64,000 nucleotides of DNA from Muricomes intestini (lineage in GTDB: Bacteria > Bacillota > Clostridia > Lachnospirales > Lachnospiraceae). The translations under genes were made by a program, and so were the position numbers. Position 1 is the first letter of the stretch. The number at the start of each line of letters is the position of its first letter. Below, piece by piece: positions 44,475 through 52,499 of this stretch. Location: positions 1-64,000 of the forward strand of contig NZ_SLZZ01000018.1 of the NCBI RefSeq assembly GCF_004346165.1, in the 5' to 3' direction. The notes beneath the pieces were generated by a model. That model did not search any database, was not told the DNA's origin, and saw only the letters and a program-made list of their open reading frames with translations.

Positions 44475-45524
44475 ATGAAAATGCAGAAGGGCGCGTTTAT
44501 GCGGGGAAGAGACAACATGATTATGAAAGAAATTCCAGTCCCGGAAGTAGGAAAGAGCCAGGTATTGGTTTCTATTGAATATGTAGGTATCTGTGGTTCT
44601 GACATTCACTATTTCCACAGCGGTAACTGCGGGGCATACAAGGTGGACTTGTCGCAGGATTTTATGCTGGGGCATGAATGTGCAGGTACAATTGTTGAAG
44701 TTGGAGAAGAGGTGGAACACTTAAAGGTTGGGGACAGGGTAGCATTAGAACCAGGGATTACCTGCGGAAAATGTGAAGCTTGTAAATCAGGGCATTATAA
44801 TCTCTGTCCAGATGTAGCCTTCCTTGCTACCCCTCCGGTGCAGGGATGCAATGAAGAATTTATTGTATTTCCCGAGGATATGTGTTTTAAACTTCCAGAT
44901 AATGTTTCAACAAAGGAAGGAGCATTAATTGAGCCTTTGTCAGTTGGATTTTATGCTGCAGAGCAGGGAAATGTAAATGCGGGTGATACGATTATTATAC
45001 TAGGTGCGGGGTGTATCGGACTTGTAACGCTTCTGGCATGTAAGGCCCGGGGAGCCGCACAAATTGTTGTAGCTGATCTAGTGGATGCGCGTTTGGGGAA
45101 AGCTTTGGAGTTAGGTGCTACGGCGGTAATCAACAGCGGGAAAGAAGATATTTTTGAGAAAGTAAAAGAGCTGGTGGGAACAAGGGGCTTTGATGTAGTA
45201 TTTGAAACAGCCGGTTCTGCTGTTACGATTGCACAGACTCCATTTTTTGTAAGACGAGGGGGAACCATTACATTGGTGGGAATTTCCTCCCAGGAGGAAA
45301 TTTCGTACAATTTCGCCCAGATTATGGATAAAGAGGCAACCATTAAGTCTGTATTCCGCTATAAGAATATTTTCCCAAAAGCGATTTCAGCCGTAGCAAG
45401 CGGCACTATCGACGTTAAAAGCATTGTAACCCATGAATTTGAGTTGAAGAACATTCAGGAAGCTTATAAGGAAGCTGTGAATAACAAGACGGATCTTGTG
45501 AAAGCAGTGATTAAGGTGAATTAA
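44475..45524 (+). CDS. Zinc-dependent polyol (sorbitol/iditol-type) dehydrogenase
   Basis: The 349-residue medium-chain dehydrogenase has the catalytic zinc site (GICGSDIHYFHSG, LGHECAGTIVEVG) and the structural zinc quartet CGKCEACKSGHYNLC. The Rossmann turn is LGAGCIGLVTLLACKARG. The following EPLSVGFYA and Asp-containing VADLVDARL suggest NAD, as in sorbitol or xylitol dehydrogenases. It is last in the sugar ABC operon and would oxidise the imported polyol. The ATG at 44475 follows AAGGAG at nine bases; a TTG just before it is less likely. Confidence 0.9.
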   Translation: MKMQKGAFMRGRDNMIMKEIPVPEVGKSQVLVSIEYVGICGSDIHYFHSGNCGAYKVDLSQDFMLGHECAGTIVEVGEEVEHLKVGDRVALEPGITCGKCEACKSGHYNLCPDVAFLATPPVQGCNEEFIVFPEDMCFKLPDNVSTKEGALIEPLSVGFYAAEQGNVNAGDTIIILGAGCIGLVTLLACKARGAAQIVVADLVDARLGKALELGATAVINSGKEDIFEKVKELVGTRGFDVVFETAGSAVTIAQTPFFVRRGGTITLVGISSQEEISYNFAQIMDKEATIKSVFRYKNIFPKAISAVASGTIDVKSIVTHEFELKNIQEAYKEAVNNKTDLVKAVIKVN

Positions 45525-45544
45525 TTTGCTGAACAGGTTCATTA

Positions 45545-45578
45545 AAGGGGCTGTCGCACCAAAATGCGACAGCCCCTT
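45545..45578. terminator. Bidirectional terminator between the dehydrogenase and tRNA operons
   Basis: AAGGGGCTGTCGCA and TGCGACAGCCCCTT are exact 14-bp complements with a 6-nt loop. It lies 20 bp after the plus-strand dehydrogenase stop and 6 bp after the minus-strand tRNA-Asn, with short T runs on both sides. Confidence 0.85.
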
Positions 45579-45583
45579 CATAA

Positions 45584-45655
45584 CTCCCCGAGTAGGGTTC
45601 GAACCTACGACCCTTCGGTTAACAGCCGAATGCTCTACCGCTGAGCTATCGAGGA
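45584..45655 (-). tRNA. tRNA-Asn (GTT)
   Basis: The 72-nt cloverleaf has acceptor TCCTCGA paired with TCGGGGA, anticodon GTT in loop CTGTTAA, and T arm AGGTTCGAACCCT. No CCA is encoded. It is second in an Ala-Asn tRNA operon. Confidence 0.95.
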
Positions 45656-45690
45656 ATATATGTGCCTGACAATCTTTTATCAGGTTTAAG

Positions 45691-45763
45691 TGGAGAATAC
45701 GAGAGTCGAACTCGTGACCTCCTGCTTGCAAGGCAGGCGCTCTCCCAACTGAGCTAATCCCCC
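45691..45763 (-). tRNA. tRNA-Ala (TGC)
   Basis: The 73-nt cloverleaf has acceptor GGGGGAT paired with ATTCTCC, D arm TAGCTCAGTTGGGAGAGC, anticodon TGC in loop CTTGCAA, and T arm GAGTTCGACTC. The tRNA-Asn follows 35 bp downstream. Confidence 0.95.
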
Positions 45764-45793
45764 ATGGAACGAATTGTTTCAAACAACTTTTAC

Positions 45794-45822
45794 AAGATAT
45801 CATATTCCATGGGAATTGTCAA
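45794..45822 (-). promoter_or_regulatory. Promoter of the Ala-Asn tRNA operon
   Basis: TTGACA (45817-45822) and TATCTT (45794-45799) on the minus strand with a 17-bp spacer, ending 30 bp before tRNA-Ala. Confidence 0.65.
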
Positions 45823-45843
45823 TATATTTTGTGCACTTTTCAT

Positions 45844-46066
45844 GCTGAACTGTTACTTCAAAGTAACAGTTCAGCCATCAGCTCGATTCCACCCCAAGGG
45901 TACCGTCCTTGTTAAACAACCACACTACGGTTGCTAACCAAGGACATGTGCTGCGCTTCATCTCGCTGTGGCAGAGCGCCATATGAATTTTCGGCAGCAT
46001 ATGCATACGAAAGCAAGCTTTCTCCTGCCTACGCTGTCGAAAATTCGCATGGCTGAACTGTTACTT
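45844..46066. repeat. Inverted-repeat element, long copy (B2)
   Basis: A 206-bp unit (45861-46066) has perfect 18-bp terminal inverted repeats, AAGTAACAGTTCAGCCAT and its complement at 46049-46066. A partial inverted copy (CTGAACTGTTACTT) touches its left end, making a tight hairpin at 45845-45874. The inside has further stems (CCTTG...CAAGG) but no ORF. The right end meets the stop codon of the XdhC-like gene. This looks like a MITE of a family with copies at 36205, 53351 and 56246. Confidence 0.8.
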
Positions 46067-47094
46067 CAAATCACCTCCAGAAGAACATCCTCAACACCTC
46101 CGCACACCATACCATCGTCCTCCGCATCCTGCCCTGTCATATCTACACGGCAGAGCCTTGGTTCTTGTGCGTCGCTCCGAATCATCACCAGCGCTTTCTG
46201 CAGCACATCGGACTCCATACATCCGCCTCCGATAGTTCCTATCGTCCTTCCATCAGGAAGAATCAGCATTTTAGTTCCTGCTGCACGGGGTGCAGAACCC
46301 TGGCGGGCTACAATCGTGGCAAGAATTTTTCTGCCCGGACATGATTCTTCATCTAAAATGGCCCTCATTAATTCTTTTGAGTAGCCGTAATTTCTTTTCT
46401 TCTTGTTCTTAACTTCAATGATTTCGGCCATAATCGCAACTGCAATCTCTGCAGGTGTCTCCGCGCCGATGTCCAGCCCAATCGGAGCATAGACCCGATC
46501 CAGTATAGCTTTGTCGCTTCCATTTTCAAGCAATGCTTCCTTCACTCTGCGTATCCTTAAGCGGCTTCCGATCATTCCTATATATGCGTGTTTCTTTTTT
46601 ACAATTCTCTCCAGACAAACCTGATCGTAGCGATGTCCCCTTGTTACTATCACAAAGAAAGTATCTTCATTTCCCGGAATTTTATTCAGCCCTTTTTCAA
46701 AAGGTTCACAGATAATCTGGGATGCACCTGCCCTTCTGGCATTGTCTGCAAACTGGGGGCGATCCTCCAGCACAGTCACCGCAAATCCCATCATGCTTCC
46801 TATTTGAATCACAGGTATGGAGACATGTCCGCCGCCGCAGATAACAAGCTGTTTTTCCTGTCCAAGACTGTCACAGAAAACTTTTTGTTCTCCGATTACT
46901 GTTGTATTTCCCTTGAAATCTGCTTTTAGTTCTTCCTTGTACTGTGTGAAAAGACCTGCCTCCCGGCTCTCCCAGACTATCTGCCCGTCTGAAATCAATG
47001 CCTTCTCGCCAAAAGCTTCGCCCTCCAGAACAGTCAGCACCATATTCTGAGAACTCGGATCACAATTTTCTATATTTTTATATAAATCCAGCAT
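46066..47094 (-). CDS. XdhC/CoxI-family protein with permuted domain order
   Basis: The 342-residue protein first has a Rossmann-like XdhC_C domain (LVICGGGHVSIPVIQIGSMM, LEDRPQFADNARRAGASQII, VIVTRGHRYDQVCL, YIGMIGSRLR). The XdhC N-type module follows (ILATIVARQGSAPRAAGTKM, LPDGRTIGTIGGGCMESDV). The classical order is the reverse. XdhC proteins insert a sulfurated molybdenum cofactor into hydroxylases such as xanthine dehydrogenase; no hydroxylase gene is in this window. Its start follows AGGAGGAAAATACT. The gene is 50 bp after cvpA on the same strand. Confidence 0.88.
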   Translation of the reverse strand: MLDLYKNIENCDPSSQNMVLTVLEGEAFGEKALISDGQIVWESREAGLFTQYKEELKADFKGNTTVIGEQKVFCDSLGQEKQLVICGGGHVSIPVIQIGSMMGFAVTVLEDRPQFADNARRAGASQIICEPFEKGLNKIPGNEDTFFVIVTRGHRYDQVCLERIVKKKHAYIGMIGSRLRIRRVKEALLENGSDKAILDRVYAPIGLDIGAETPAEIAVAIMAEIIEVKNKKKRNYGYSKELMRAILDEESCPGRKILATIVARQGSAPRAAGTKMLILPDGRTIGTIGGGCMESDVLQKALVMIRSDAQEPRLCRVDMTGQDAEDDGMVCGGVEDVLLEVI

Positions 47095-47144
47095 AGTATT
47101 TTCCTCCTGCCGTAAACACAGTTTTCATTTGTAACTGCAGCTTT

Positions 47145-47963
47145 TCAAAACCTTAGCAATTTCTGAAGCAGAATATTTTTATTATATAAAAATGTCAGTA
47201 TCTGGCTGCTTTCTATCATGTCAAAGCATGATTTTCCAAACGCCGTGGAATATGCTACCGTAATGACAAGGAAACCAATCCACACAAAAAGCAAGGCACC
47301 TGCAATTCCCAGAATTCCCCCGGCGATATGATTCAAAATCCCTAATACCGGAAGTTCCCCGATAATATCTACAGCCGCCATCAACGCCCTTACGATAATA
47401 ATCGCCAGTAAAAATGTCACCAGGAAGGATAACAGTTTAATCGCCATCTGTGCAATGTAGGTGGCTATATACTCTGTAAAGCTGGTAACACCCAATGTCT
47501 TATAAATTTCCGAGTTATTGTTTTCTAATATAGCATTCTTCATAAAGGTAGGCAAAGCTGATCCTTCTATCTGCTTTATCTGCTCATCCTTCGGTATTTC
47601 CCCCAGAACCTTTAGGACATCTTTCTCATCAATTCCCATGCTCTCCCAGTCAAGGCTGCCAAGATCTGTCAATTGTTCCTTATTCAAGCCTGCAAGGGGT
47701 GTTCCACTTAAGTCTATTTTTCCAAGCCTCTCATCTGAAAGCTTAGGCATAAACACCTCAATACACTTTTCCTCTATCATGTCGTCAATAGGCGTATATT
47801 TTGTCAGCGCTTCTGCCACATATGGATTCAAAAATATCATAAGCACAATGGTCAGCACTGTTGAGAGAATGGAGAGCCCTATCTTGAAAAAACCTCTCAC
47901 AAATCCTGTCACAATTCCTATTAAGAAAATTACTCCAACTGCTATCAATAACCAATTATCCAT
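47145..47963 (-). CDS. CvpA-family membrane protein
   Basis: The 272-residue protein has four hydrophobic segments, two at the N-terminus (WLLIAVGVIFLIGIVTGFVR, IVLMIFLNPYVAEAL) and two after a long soluble insert of about 90 residues. The start GFVRGFFKIGLSILST and the later HIAGGILGIAGALLFVWIGF fit the CvpA family. CvpA proteins are linked to colicin V production in E. coli and to envelope stress; the exact role is unknown. The insert between segments is longer than in short CvpA proteins. It is 8 bp after the DUF5711 gene. Confidence 0.82.
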   Translation of the reverse strand: MDNWLLIAVGVIFLIGIVTGFVRGFFKIGLSILSTVLTIVLMIFLNPYVAEALTKYTPIDDMIEEKCIEVFMPKLSDERLGKIDLSGTPLAGLNKEQLTDLGSLDWESMGIDEKDVLKVLGEIPKDEQIKQIEGSALPTFMKNAILENNNSEIYKTLGVTSFTEYIATYIAQMAIKLLSFLVTFLLAIIIVRALMAAVDIIGELPVLGILNHIAGGILGIAGALLFVWIGFLVITVAYSTAFGKSCFDMIESSQILTFLYNKNILLQKLLRF

Positions 47964-47971
47964 ATTTTCTC

Positions 47972-49165
47972 CTATTTCGCTAAATAAATTACTCTTAATT
48001 CATTTGCGTTTATCACCAGGTATCTATTAATGCCCCAGGAGGGAATAATCTCTAAAGCATTGGTTTTCAGATGTCCAGAAAATCTCTGAATGCCATTTTT
48101 TGTAATAATACAGCACCTGGTGCCATCGAACATGATAATCTCGCCGCCCGCCATCTTGATATTGCTGTATTCTCCCTTAAAAGCTTTATTCATAACCTTT
48201 CTTCCGGATTTATCATACAGCCGCGCCTCGTATCCTGATTTATCTTTATTCAAAAGTGTGAAGCCTATGTATTTGTCCGTATGAAATGTGCTCTGAATTT
48301 CCTGGTCAATCTTGACGGTCTTTTCTTTCCTGGGAGTGTCCTTCCCTTTATATATAGTGAAGGAGCTGTCACTTACCGCCACGGAGGTAGAGTCATCCAT
48401 AAAATATACTTCAGGGATGATAACCCCGTCATATTCTTTCATACTCACTTCATTGTCTGTCCGGCTCTTTCCCTCAGTGCCAAAGTTATAATATGCAACC
48501 TTTGATTTCATACTCTCGCCTTCTGTGGAAAGATAAGAAACTGCCAGCATTGTCCCGTCACGAGACATATCCAGACTCAAAGGATAGCCTGTCTTGCCGG
48601 AAGTGACCCGGTGCTCCACCAGAATATTTCCGGCTGCATCATAGGATACAATCCTGGGGGTGTCTTCATTTTTCAAAATGGCACTTACAATCCCCTGGTT
48701 GGAAACTGATATCTTCTCAATCGGAAGAGACGTATCTATCTCGCCTTTAAGTCCATCCTCTGTAAATACGAGAATAGAATTCCCGCCGCTGTCGGCCACG
48801 GCAAACACGTCTTTATTTACATCAATTACCGGGGTCTTCATTTGGCAGGGCTGAATCCACTGCTCTTCATTTTTCCTGTTCAGAAATACGATTCCGTCCC
48901 GGCTGTACCGGACAATACCACCTGTAAACTGAACGTATCGATTGTTGTCCTCTGTCTCGTTGGTGTAGGCTGCTGCTTTAATTACTCTGGTGTAGGAATG
49001 ATTCTTCACCAGCAGGAGGGTCCCTGCAACAATCATGATTGCCAAAACCGTAATAATTGTCCCCGTTTTAAGCTTGCCTTTTTTCCGGTGCCTTGCTGCC
49101 TGCTTTAGCTTGTCCATGTCCACCGGTTTTGCTAACCTCAAATGCGGATTTTTCTTTTGCGTCAT
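47972..49165 (-). CDS. DUF5711-family membrane-anchored beta-propeller protein
   Basis: The 397-residue protein has a basic cytoplasmic start (KLKQAARHRKKGKLKTG), one membrane segment near residues 36-55 (IITVLAIMIVAGTLLLV), then an exterior region made of repeated four-stranded blades (YSRDGIVFLNRKNEEQWIQP, VFAVADSGGNSILVF, LSLDMSRDGTMLAVSYL). The pattern fits DUF5711, common in Lachnospiraceae, with unknown function. It heads a unit with cvpA and the XdhC-like gene. The start is preceded only by a weak site. Confidence 0.75.
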   Translation of the reverse strand: MTQKKNPHLRLAKPVDMDKLKQAARHRKKGKLKTGTIITVLAIMIVAGTLLLVKNHSYTRVIKAAAYTNETEDNNRYVQFTGGIVRYSRDGIVFLNRKNEEQWIQPCQMKTPVIDVNKDVFAVADSGGNSILVFTEDGLKGEIDTSLPIEKISVSNQGIVSAILKNEDTPRIVSYDAAGNILVEHRVTSGKTGYPLSLDMSRDGTMLAVSYLSTEGESMKSKVAYYNFGTEGKSRTDNEVSMKEYDGVIIPEVYFMDDSTSVAVSDSSFTIYKGKDTPRKEKTVKIDQEIQSTFHTDKYIGFTLLNKDKSGYEARLYDKSGRKVMNKAFKGEYSNIKMAGGEIIMFDGTRCCIITKNGIQRFSGHLKTNALEIIPSWGINRYLVINANELRVIYLAK

Positions 49166-49217
49166 TTTAAACCTCTTACTTCGTACGTCTTATCGAAATA
49201 TTATACCGTAACACTAA

Positions 49218-49284
49218 GCTCGAAAACTACCTCGCTAAGTGTTTAGGTATATGTCTTTCTAGGCTCGAAACTACCTCGCCAAGT
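49218..49284. repeat. Two imperfect 22-bp direct repeats upstream of DUF5711
   Basis: GCTCGAAAACTACCTCGCTAAG at 49218 and GCTCGAAACTACCTCGCCAAG at 49263 differ by two changes. Their centre spacing is 45 bp. They lie in the leader of the DUF5711 gene and may be regulator sites. Confidence 0.65.
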
Positions 49285-49339
49285 AAGAGCATTATATCAT
49301 ATTTCTCATATTCATGAAAGTCTTCGCTGAAACAATAAT

Positions 49340-50482
49340 TTATGGCAAAACTAGTTTTTGTCCTACATAAATCAGATTCCCATCAGTAAGGCCGTTCATT
49401 TTGCAAATTGCATCCACATGGCTTACATCTCCGTATGTCTTCCTACTGATAACAGCCAGAGTATCACCTTGCTCCACTATATACACGCCATCATCTCCGT
49501 TCGCACCCGAACTTGTCGTGGATGCGTCGGTATCCTGAGTGTCGGTATTTGAAATCTGGCTATTTCCAGAAGTTTCATCGGCTTGTCCATTTTCATCTTT
49601 TTGCTCTTCACCAGACTGCTTGTCCTCCTCAATCTGCTGCCCCGATGGTTCATTTGTAACAGCAGTGACGTTTCCACTTGTTTCTTTGGTCTTGACCGAC
49701 TGAGTATCGGACGAAGATGAATCTGAGAGATTATTTAGAGTACTCTGGACTGATTTCATTTTATCAAAATTGTTCAGAGTTGTAACTCCCATAATGATAA
49801 CAACTAATACCAGGCACGCACTGACCGCATACATCAGCCGGTTGGTTCTCTTCTGGTGCTGTTGCTCCTCGCGGGTTCTAACCAGACTACGAAAGTCCTT
49901 TGCAGCTCTATCTTCAAAAGTTTCCGAGGCACACACCCCATTCTTCTTTCTAGTCGAGATCATATAGTTCTGCATACACGGGTTTTTCTCATAATATGTA
50001 TAGTGCCCGCCTATTTCCATCAGATCATTAAGCTTCAGGACGTAGTATGCCTCATCCTTCTCCACAGGATCTTTCATAATAAAGACCGAATTCTTTTTCG
50101 GGAAGGATTTCTTATGAAACTTTACCGTATTGTGCTCCGGCTCCAGCGGCACCCCTTGATGGGCCACAAACCATCCAAGCATCTCTCCATCCTCAAAATA
50201 CTGTTTACATTCCTCATAGGCTCTTTTCCACGCATCGTCATCTATCACATACTCCTTGTCCGACATTTTCAGATCATGAATCTGAATTGCTCCATATATG
50301 TAAACGTATTCCTCATCATTTGTCTTTTGCATATCCCCGACCAGAAATGCCCCTATCGGTTCCTCCCCCGCTTTTTCGCATAACTGGGCAAAAAAAGTAT
50401 CCACATAATCTTCCACGTAAATCTTCGGGCTGTCACTTACATTCCCGATTTGACGTACATTCTTAGGAATCTGTCTCTCCAT
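49340..50482 (-). CDS. Membrane protein joining an MPN-like domain to an outer LysM domain
   Basis: About 380 residues. The first 150 look like a cytoplasmic MPN/JAB fold (EEPIGAFLVGDMQK, YVYIYGAIQIHD, EMLGWFVAHQGVPLEPEHN). In active members the HxH would sit at WFVAHQG; here only one His remains, so protease activity is unlikely. One membrane segment follows near 222-242 (YAVSACLVLVVIIMGVTTL), then a long disordered acidic Ser/Thr/Gln linker and a C-terminal LysM domain (VYIVEQGDTLAVISRKTYGD, NGLTDGNLIYVGQKLVLP), which binds peptidoglycan. The start at 50482 has GAGGTGAGTGTA; upstream codons lack a site. A wall-sensing role is a guess. Confidence 0.78.
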   Translation of the reverse strand: MERQIPKNVRQIGNVSDSPKIYVEDYVDTFFAQLCEKAGEEPIGAFLVGDMQKTNDEEYVYIYGAIQIHDLKMSDKEYVIDDDAWKRAYEECKQYFEDGEMLGWFVAHQGVPLEPEHNTVKFHKKSFPKKNSVFIMKDPVEKDEAYYVLKLNDLMEIGGHYTYYEKNPCMQNYMISTRKKNGVCASETFEDRAAKDFRSLVRTREEQQHQKRTNRLMYAVSACLVLVVIIMGVTTLNNFDKMKSVQSTLNNLSDSSSSDTQSVKTKETSGNVTAVTNEPSGQQIEEDKQSGEEQKDENGQADETSGNSQISNTDTQDTDASTTSSGANGDDGVYIVEQGDTLAVISRKTYGDVSHVDAICKMNGLTDGNLIYVGQKLVLP

Positions 50483-50566
50483 TACACTCACCTCTGAATA
50501 AAATTTTTCTAAAGCATAGCATAACGAAAAGGCTGAATTTATCACTTAGTGTCAGGTGCGTTCGAC

Positions 50567-50609
50567 AAAAGGGGTCAGTCCCTTTTGCCGGCCGTTTTCA
50601 GAATATTCT
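50567..50609. repeat. REP-like palindrome, copy A3, at the 3' end of the RAYT gene
   Basis: Core AAAAGGGGTCAGTCCCTTTTGC with a tail CGGCCGTTTTCAGAATATTC. Read on the minus strand the tail and half of the core are the last codons of the transposase (NILKTAGKRD and stop). Copies elsewhere carry the same tail in part. Confidence 0.85.
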
Positions 50610-51333
50610 CAATCTTTCTTTCGGACAACCCGGTCTCCCGTCTGCAGGCCTCGATAAACTTTCTCCTTATAGGGCCTACCGTCAGCAAAATCTCAATCTC
50701 CTCTATGCGGTTATCGAACAGATACCTCTCCGTAAATATTCTGACTCTTTCAGCATTATGAATCTGTTCATCTTCAACGGTGTCCAGAAAAGATTTTTGC
50801 TCAAACAGACGGTGAAATCTCCAAAAATCATCCATGTTCTGAAAACGTGTTTTTAACATCTTAAAAGCCATCTCTCCTATCAATTCTGAAGTCTCATTCT
50901 TATACTCTCCCGCACTGCTGAAGCGGTAATCAAAAGGTTCTCCTGCAAGATATACTTTTATCGGATTGTTATGAATATAACGCAGACAGCACCAGTAATA
51001 TTCCTCGGTTTCCACACAATCACTATAGTAGCGTCCTTGAAATACATGGCCGCATCTGTCGTATTTACTGTTATATCCTTCCGCATATGTCGAATTTACA
51101 CGCTGCATAAATTTGGGAAGCACCTTGTACTCCGCCTCCAGCATAAGGTGAATATGGTTTGTCATAATACAATAAGCAAAAACTGTAACTGGATATTCGT
51201 TCAATTCCTTCTTTAAAATATTCTTAAACTGAATTTTATCACTGGTTTTGTCAAATATTTTTTCCTTATTATTTCCTCTCATTACAACATGATAGACTCC
51301 TGTCCCGCTTTCTCTTCGTTTGTCTCTTGACAT
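50575..51333 (-). CDS. REP-associated tyrosine transposase (RAYT, Y1_Tnp domain)
   Basis: The 252-residue protein begins SRDKRRESGTGVYHVVMRGN, has the HUH motif in MTNHIHLMLEAEY and the nucleophile-region Tyr in RVNSTYAEGYNSKYDRCGHV, then FQGRYYSD and YIHNNPIKVY. These define the Y1 transposases related to IS200/IS605 and called RAYTs when next to palindromes. It nicks single-stranded DNA at REP hairpins. The start follows GGAGGATGC. The gene is flanked by inverted repeats: copy A3 at its 3' end and copies A4 and A5 upstream in the opposite orientation, a REPtron-like layout. Confidence 0.93.
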   Translation of the reverse strand: MSRDKRRESGTGVYHVVMRGNNKEKIFDKTSDKIQFKNILKKELNEYPVTVFAYCIMTNHIHLMLEAEYKVLPKFMQRVNSTYAEGYNSKYDRCGHVFQGRYYSDCVETEEYYWCCLRYIHNNPIKVYLAGEPFDYRFSSAGEYKNETSELIGEMAFKMLKTRFQNMDDFWRFHRLFEQKSFLDTVEDEQIHNAERVRIFTERYLFDNRIEEIEILLTVGPIRRKFIEACRRETGLSERKIENILKTAGKRD

Positions 51334-51420
51334 GCATCCTCCTTGAAAATGTATGATTAGATTTTAAATATTTTTTTTGTGAAATGTTTGCTCCGAGATG
51401 GAGCAGAAGAATTGTAAAAC

Positions 51421-51459
51421 TATTCTGAAAATGGAAGGCAAAAGGGTCAGTCCCCTTTT
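51421..51459. repeat. REP-like palindrome, copy A4
   Basis: Tail TATTCTGAAAATGGAAGGC followed by core AAAAGGGTCAGTCCCCTTTT. Orientation is opposite to copy A3, across the RAYT gene. A separate stem GCCCCCTCGG... lies in the 65-bp gap before A5. Confidence 0.85.
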
Positions 51460-51525
51460 TAGCCAACAGACTCCCCCCTCTATATCATCTGCCGAGGGGG
51501 CAATCTGTCTTTTAAATTGATAAAC

Positions 51526-51565
51526 TATTCTGAAAATGGTAGGCAAAAGGGTCAGTCCCCTTTTT
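51526..51565. repeat. REP-like palindrome, copy A5
   Basis: Tail TATTCTGAAAATGGTAGGC followed by AAAAGGGTCAGTCCCCTTTT. It is a near-exact direct copy of A4, 105 bp away. It overlaps the last codons and stop of the transketolase gene at 51552. Confidence 0.85.
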
Positions 51566-52499
51566 GGAATTTCTTTATTCTTTCGTATATGGTGTCTACA
51601 CCCAGCCCGTATTTTTCTATTAACTCTAATGCCGGACCGGATTCTCCATAAGTGTCATTGATTCCTATTTTCATTACTTTTGTGGGAGCCTCTTCTGCCA
51701 GGGCATCGCATACTGCGCTTCCCAGCCCGCCGATGATGTTATGTTCCTCAACTGTAACAACTTTGCCGGTTTTTTTTGCTGCTGCAATTATTAATTCTTT
51801 GTCCAACGGCTTAATTGTATGGATGTTGATGACCTTTGCTTCTATCCCATCCGCTGCCAGCTTATCGGCTGCTGCAAGGCAGTTTGACACGGGGAGTCCT
51901 GTCGCAACGATGGTAATATCTTTTCCCTCCCGAAGGACCACGCCCTTTCCGAGTTCAAATTTATAATCCGAGTTGTCGTTGATGACGGGGACTGCCAGTC
52001 TTCCAAAACGCAGGTAAACTGGTCCGTTGTGCTCATATGCCGCTTTTACGGCCGCCCTTGCCTCTACGTCATCGGAGGGGCAAATGACAACCATTCCGGG
52101 GATTGTGCGCATCAGGGCGATGTCTTCATTGCACTGATGTGTAGCGCCGTCTTCTCCTACAGAAATCCCTGCATGTGTTGCTCCGATTTTTACGTTCAGA
52201 TGGGGGTATCCTATGGAGTTACGCACCTGTTCAAATGCACGCCCTGCCGCAAACATGGCAAATGAGCTTGCAAACGGCACTTTCCCTGTGGCTGCAATTC
52301 CTGCTGCTACACCCATCATGTTTGCCTCTGCAATACCACAGTCTATATGTCTCTCAGGAAATGCTTTTTTAAATACGCCTGTCTTCGTAGCTGCTGCAAG
52401 ATCTGCATCCAGCACGATTACGTCATCATGCTCCTTGCCTAATTCAGTCAAAGCATTGCCATAGCTTTCCCTTGTTGCAATTTTCTTTACTTCTGACAT
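51552..52499 (-). CDS. Transketolase, C-terminal subunit
   Basis: The 315-residue protein carries the pyrimidine-binding and C-terminal domains of transketolase: HDDVIVLDADLAAATKTGVF, GIAEANMMGVAAGIA, SFAMFAAGRAFEQVRNSIGY and ATHAGISVGEDGATHQ. It works with the N-terminal subunit encoded just upstream, overlapping by 13 bp. The last residues FQKGD and the stop are made by a REP-like repeat, so the natural C-terminus may have been altered slightly. Together the pair transfers two-carbon units in the non-oxidative pentose phosphate pathway. Confidence 0.95.
   Translation of the reverse strand: MSEVKKIATRESYGNALTELGKEHDDVIVLDADLAAATKTGVFKKAFPERHIDCGIAEANMMGVAAGIAATGKVPFASSFAMFAAGRAFEQVRNSIGYPHLNVKIGATHAGISVGEDGATHQCNEDIALMRTIPGMVVICPSDDVEARAAVKAAYEHNGPVYLRFGRLAVPVINDNSDYKFELGKGVVLREGKDITIVATGLPVSNCLAAADKLAADGIEAKVINIHTIKPLDKELIIAAAKKTGKVVTVEEHNIIGGLGSAVCDALAEEAPTKVMKIGINDTYGESGPALELIEKYGLGVDTIYERIKKFQKGD

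Noticed and set aside
44475-45524. A second secondary-alcohol dehydrogenase like the one at 39606
   Set aside because: It has the structural zinc Cys quartet and polyol dehydrogenase motifs that the TBADH-like enzyme lacks.
51421-51565. CRISPR-like array from the two similar repeats near the RAYT gene
   Set aside because: Only two copies with a 65-bp gap, palindromic cores and transposase-derived tails; no cas genes are in the window.
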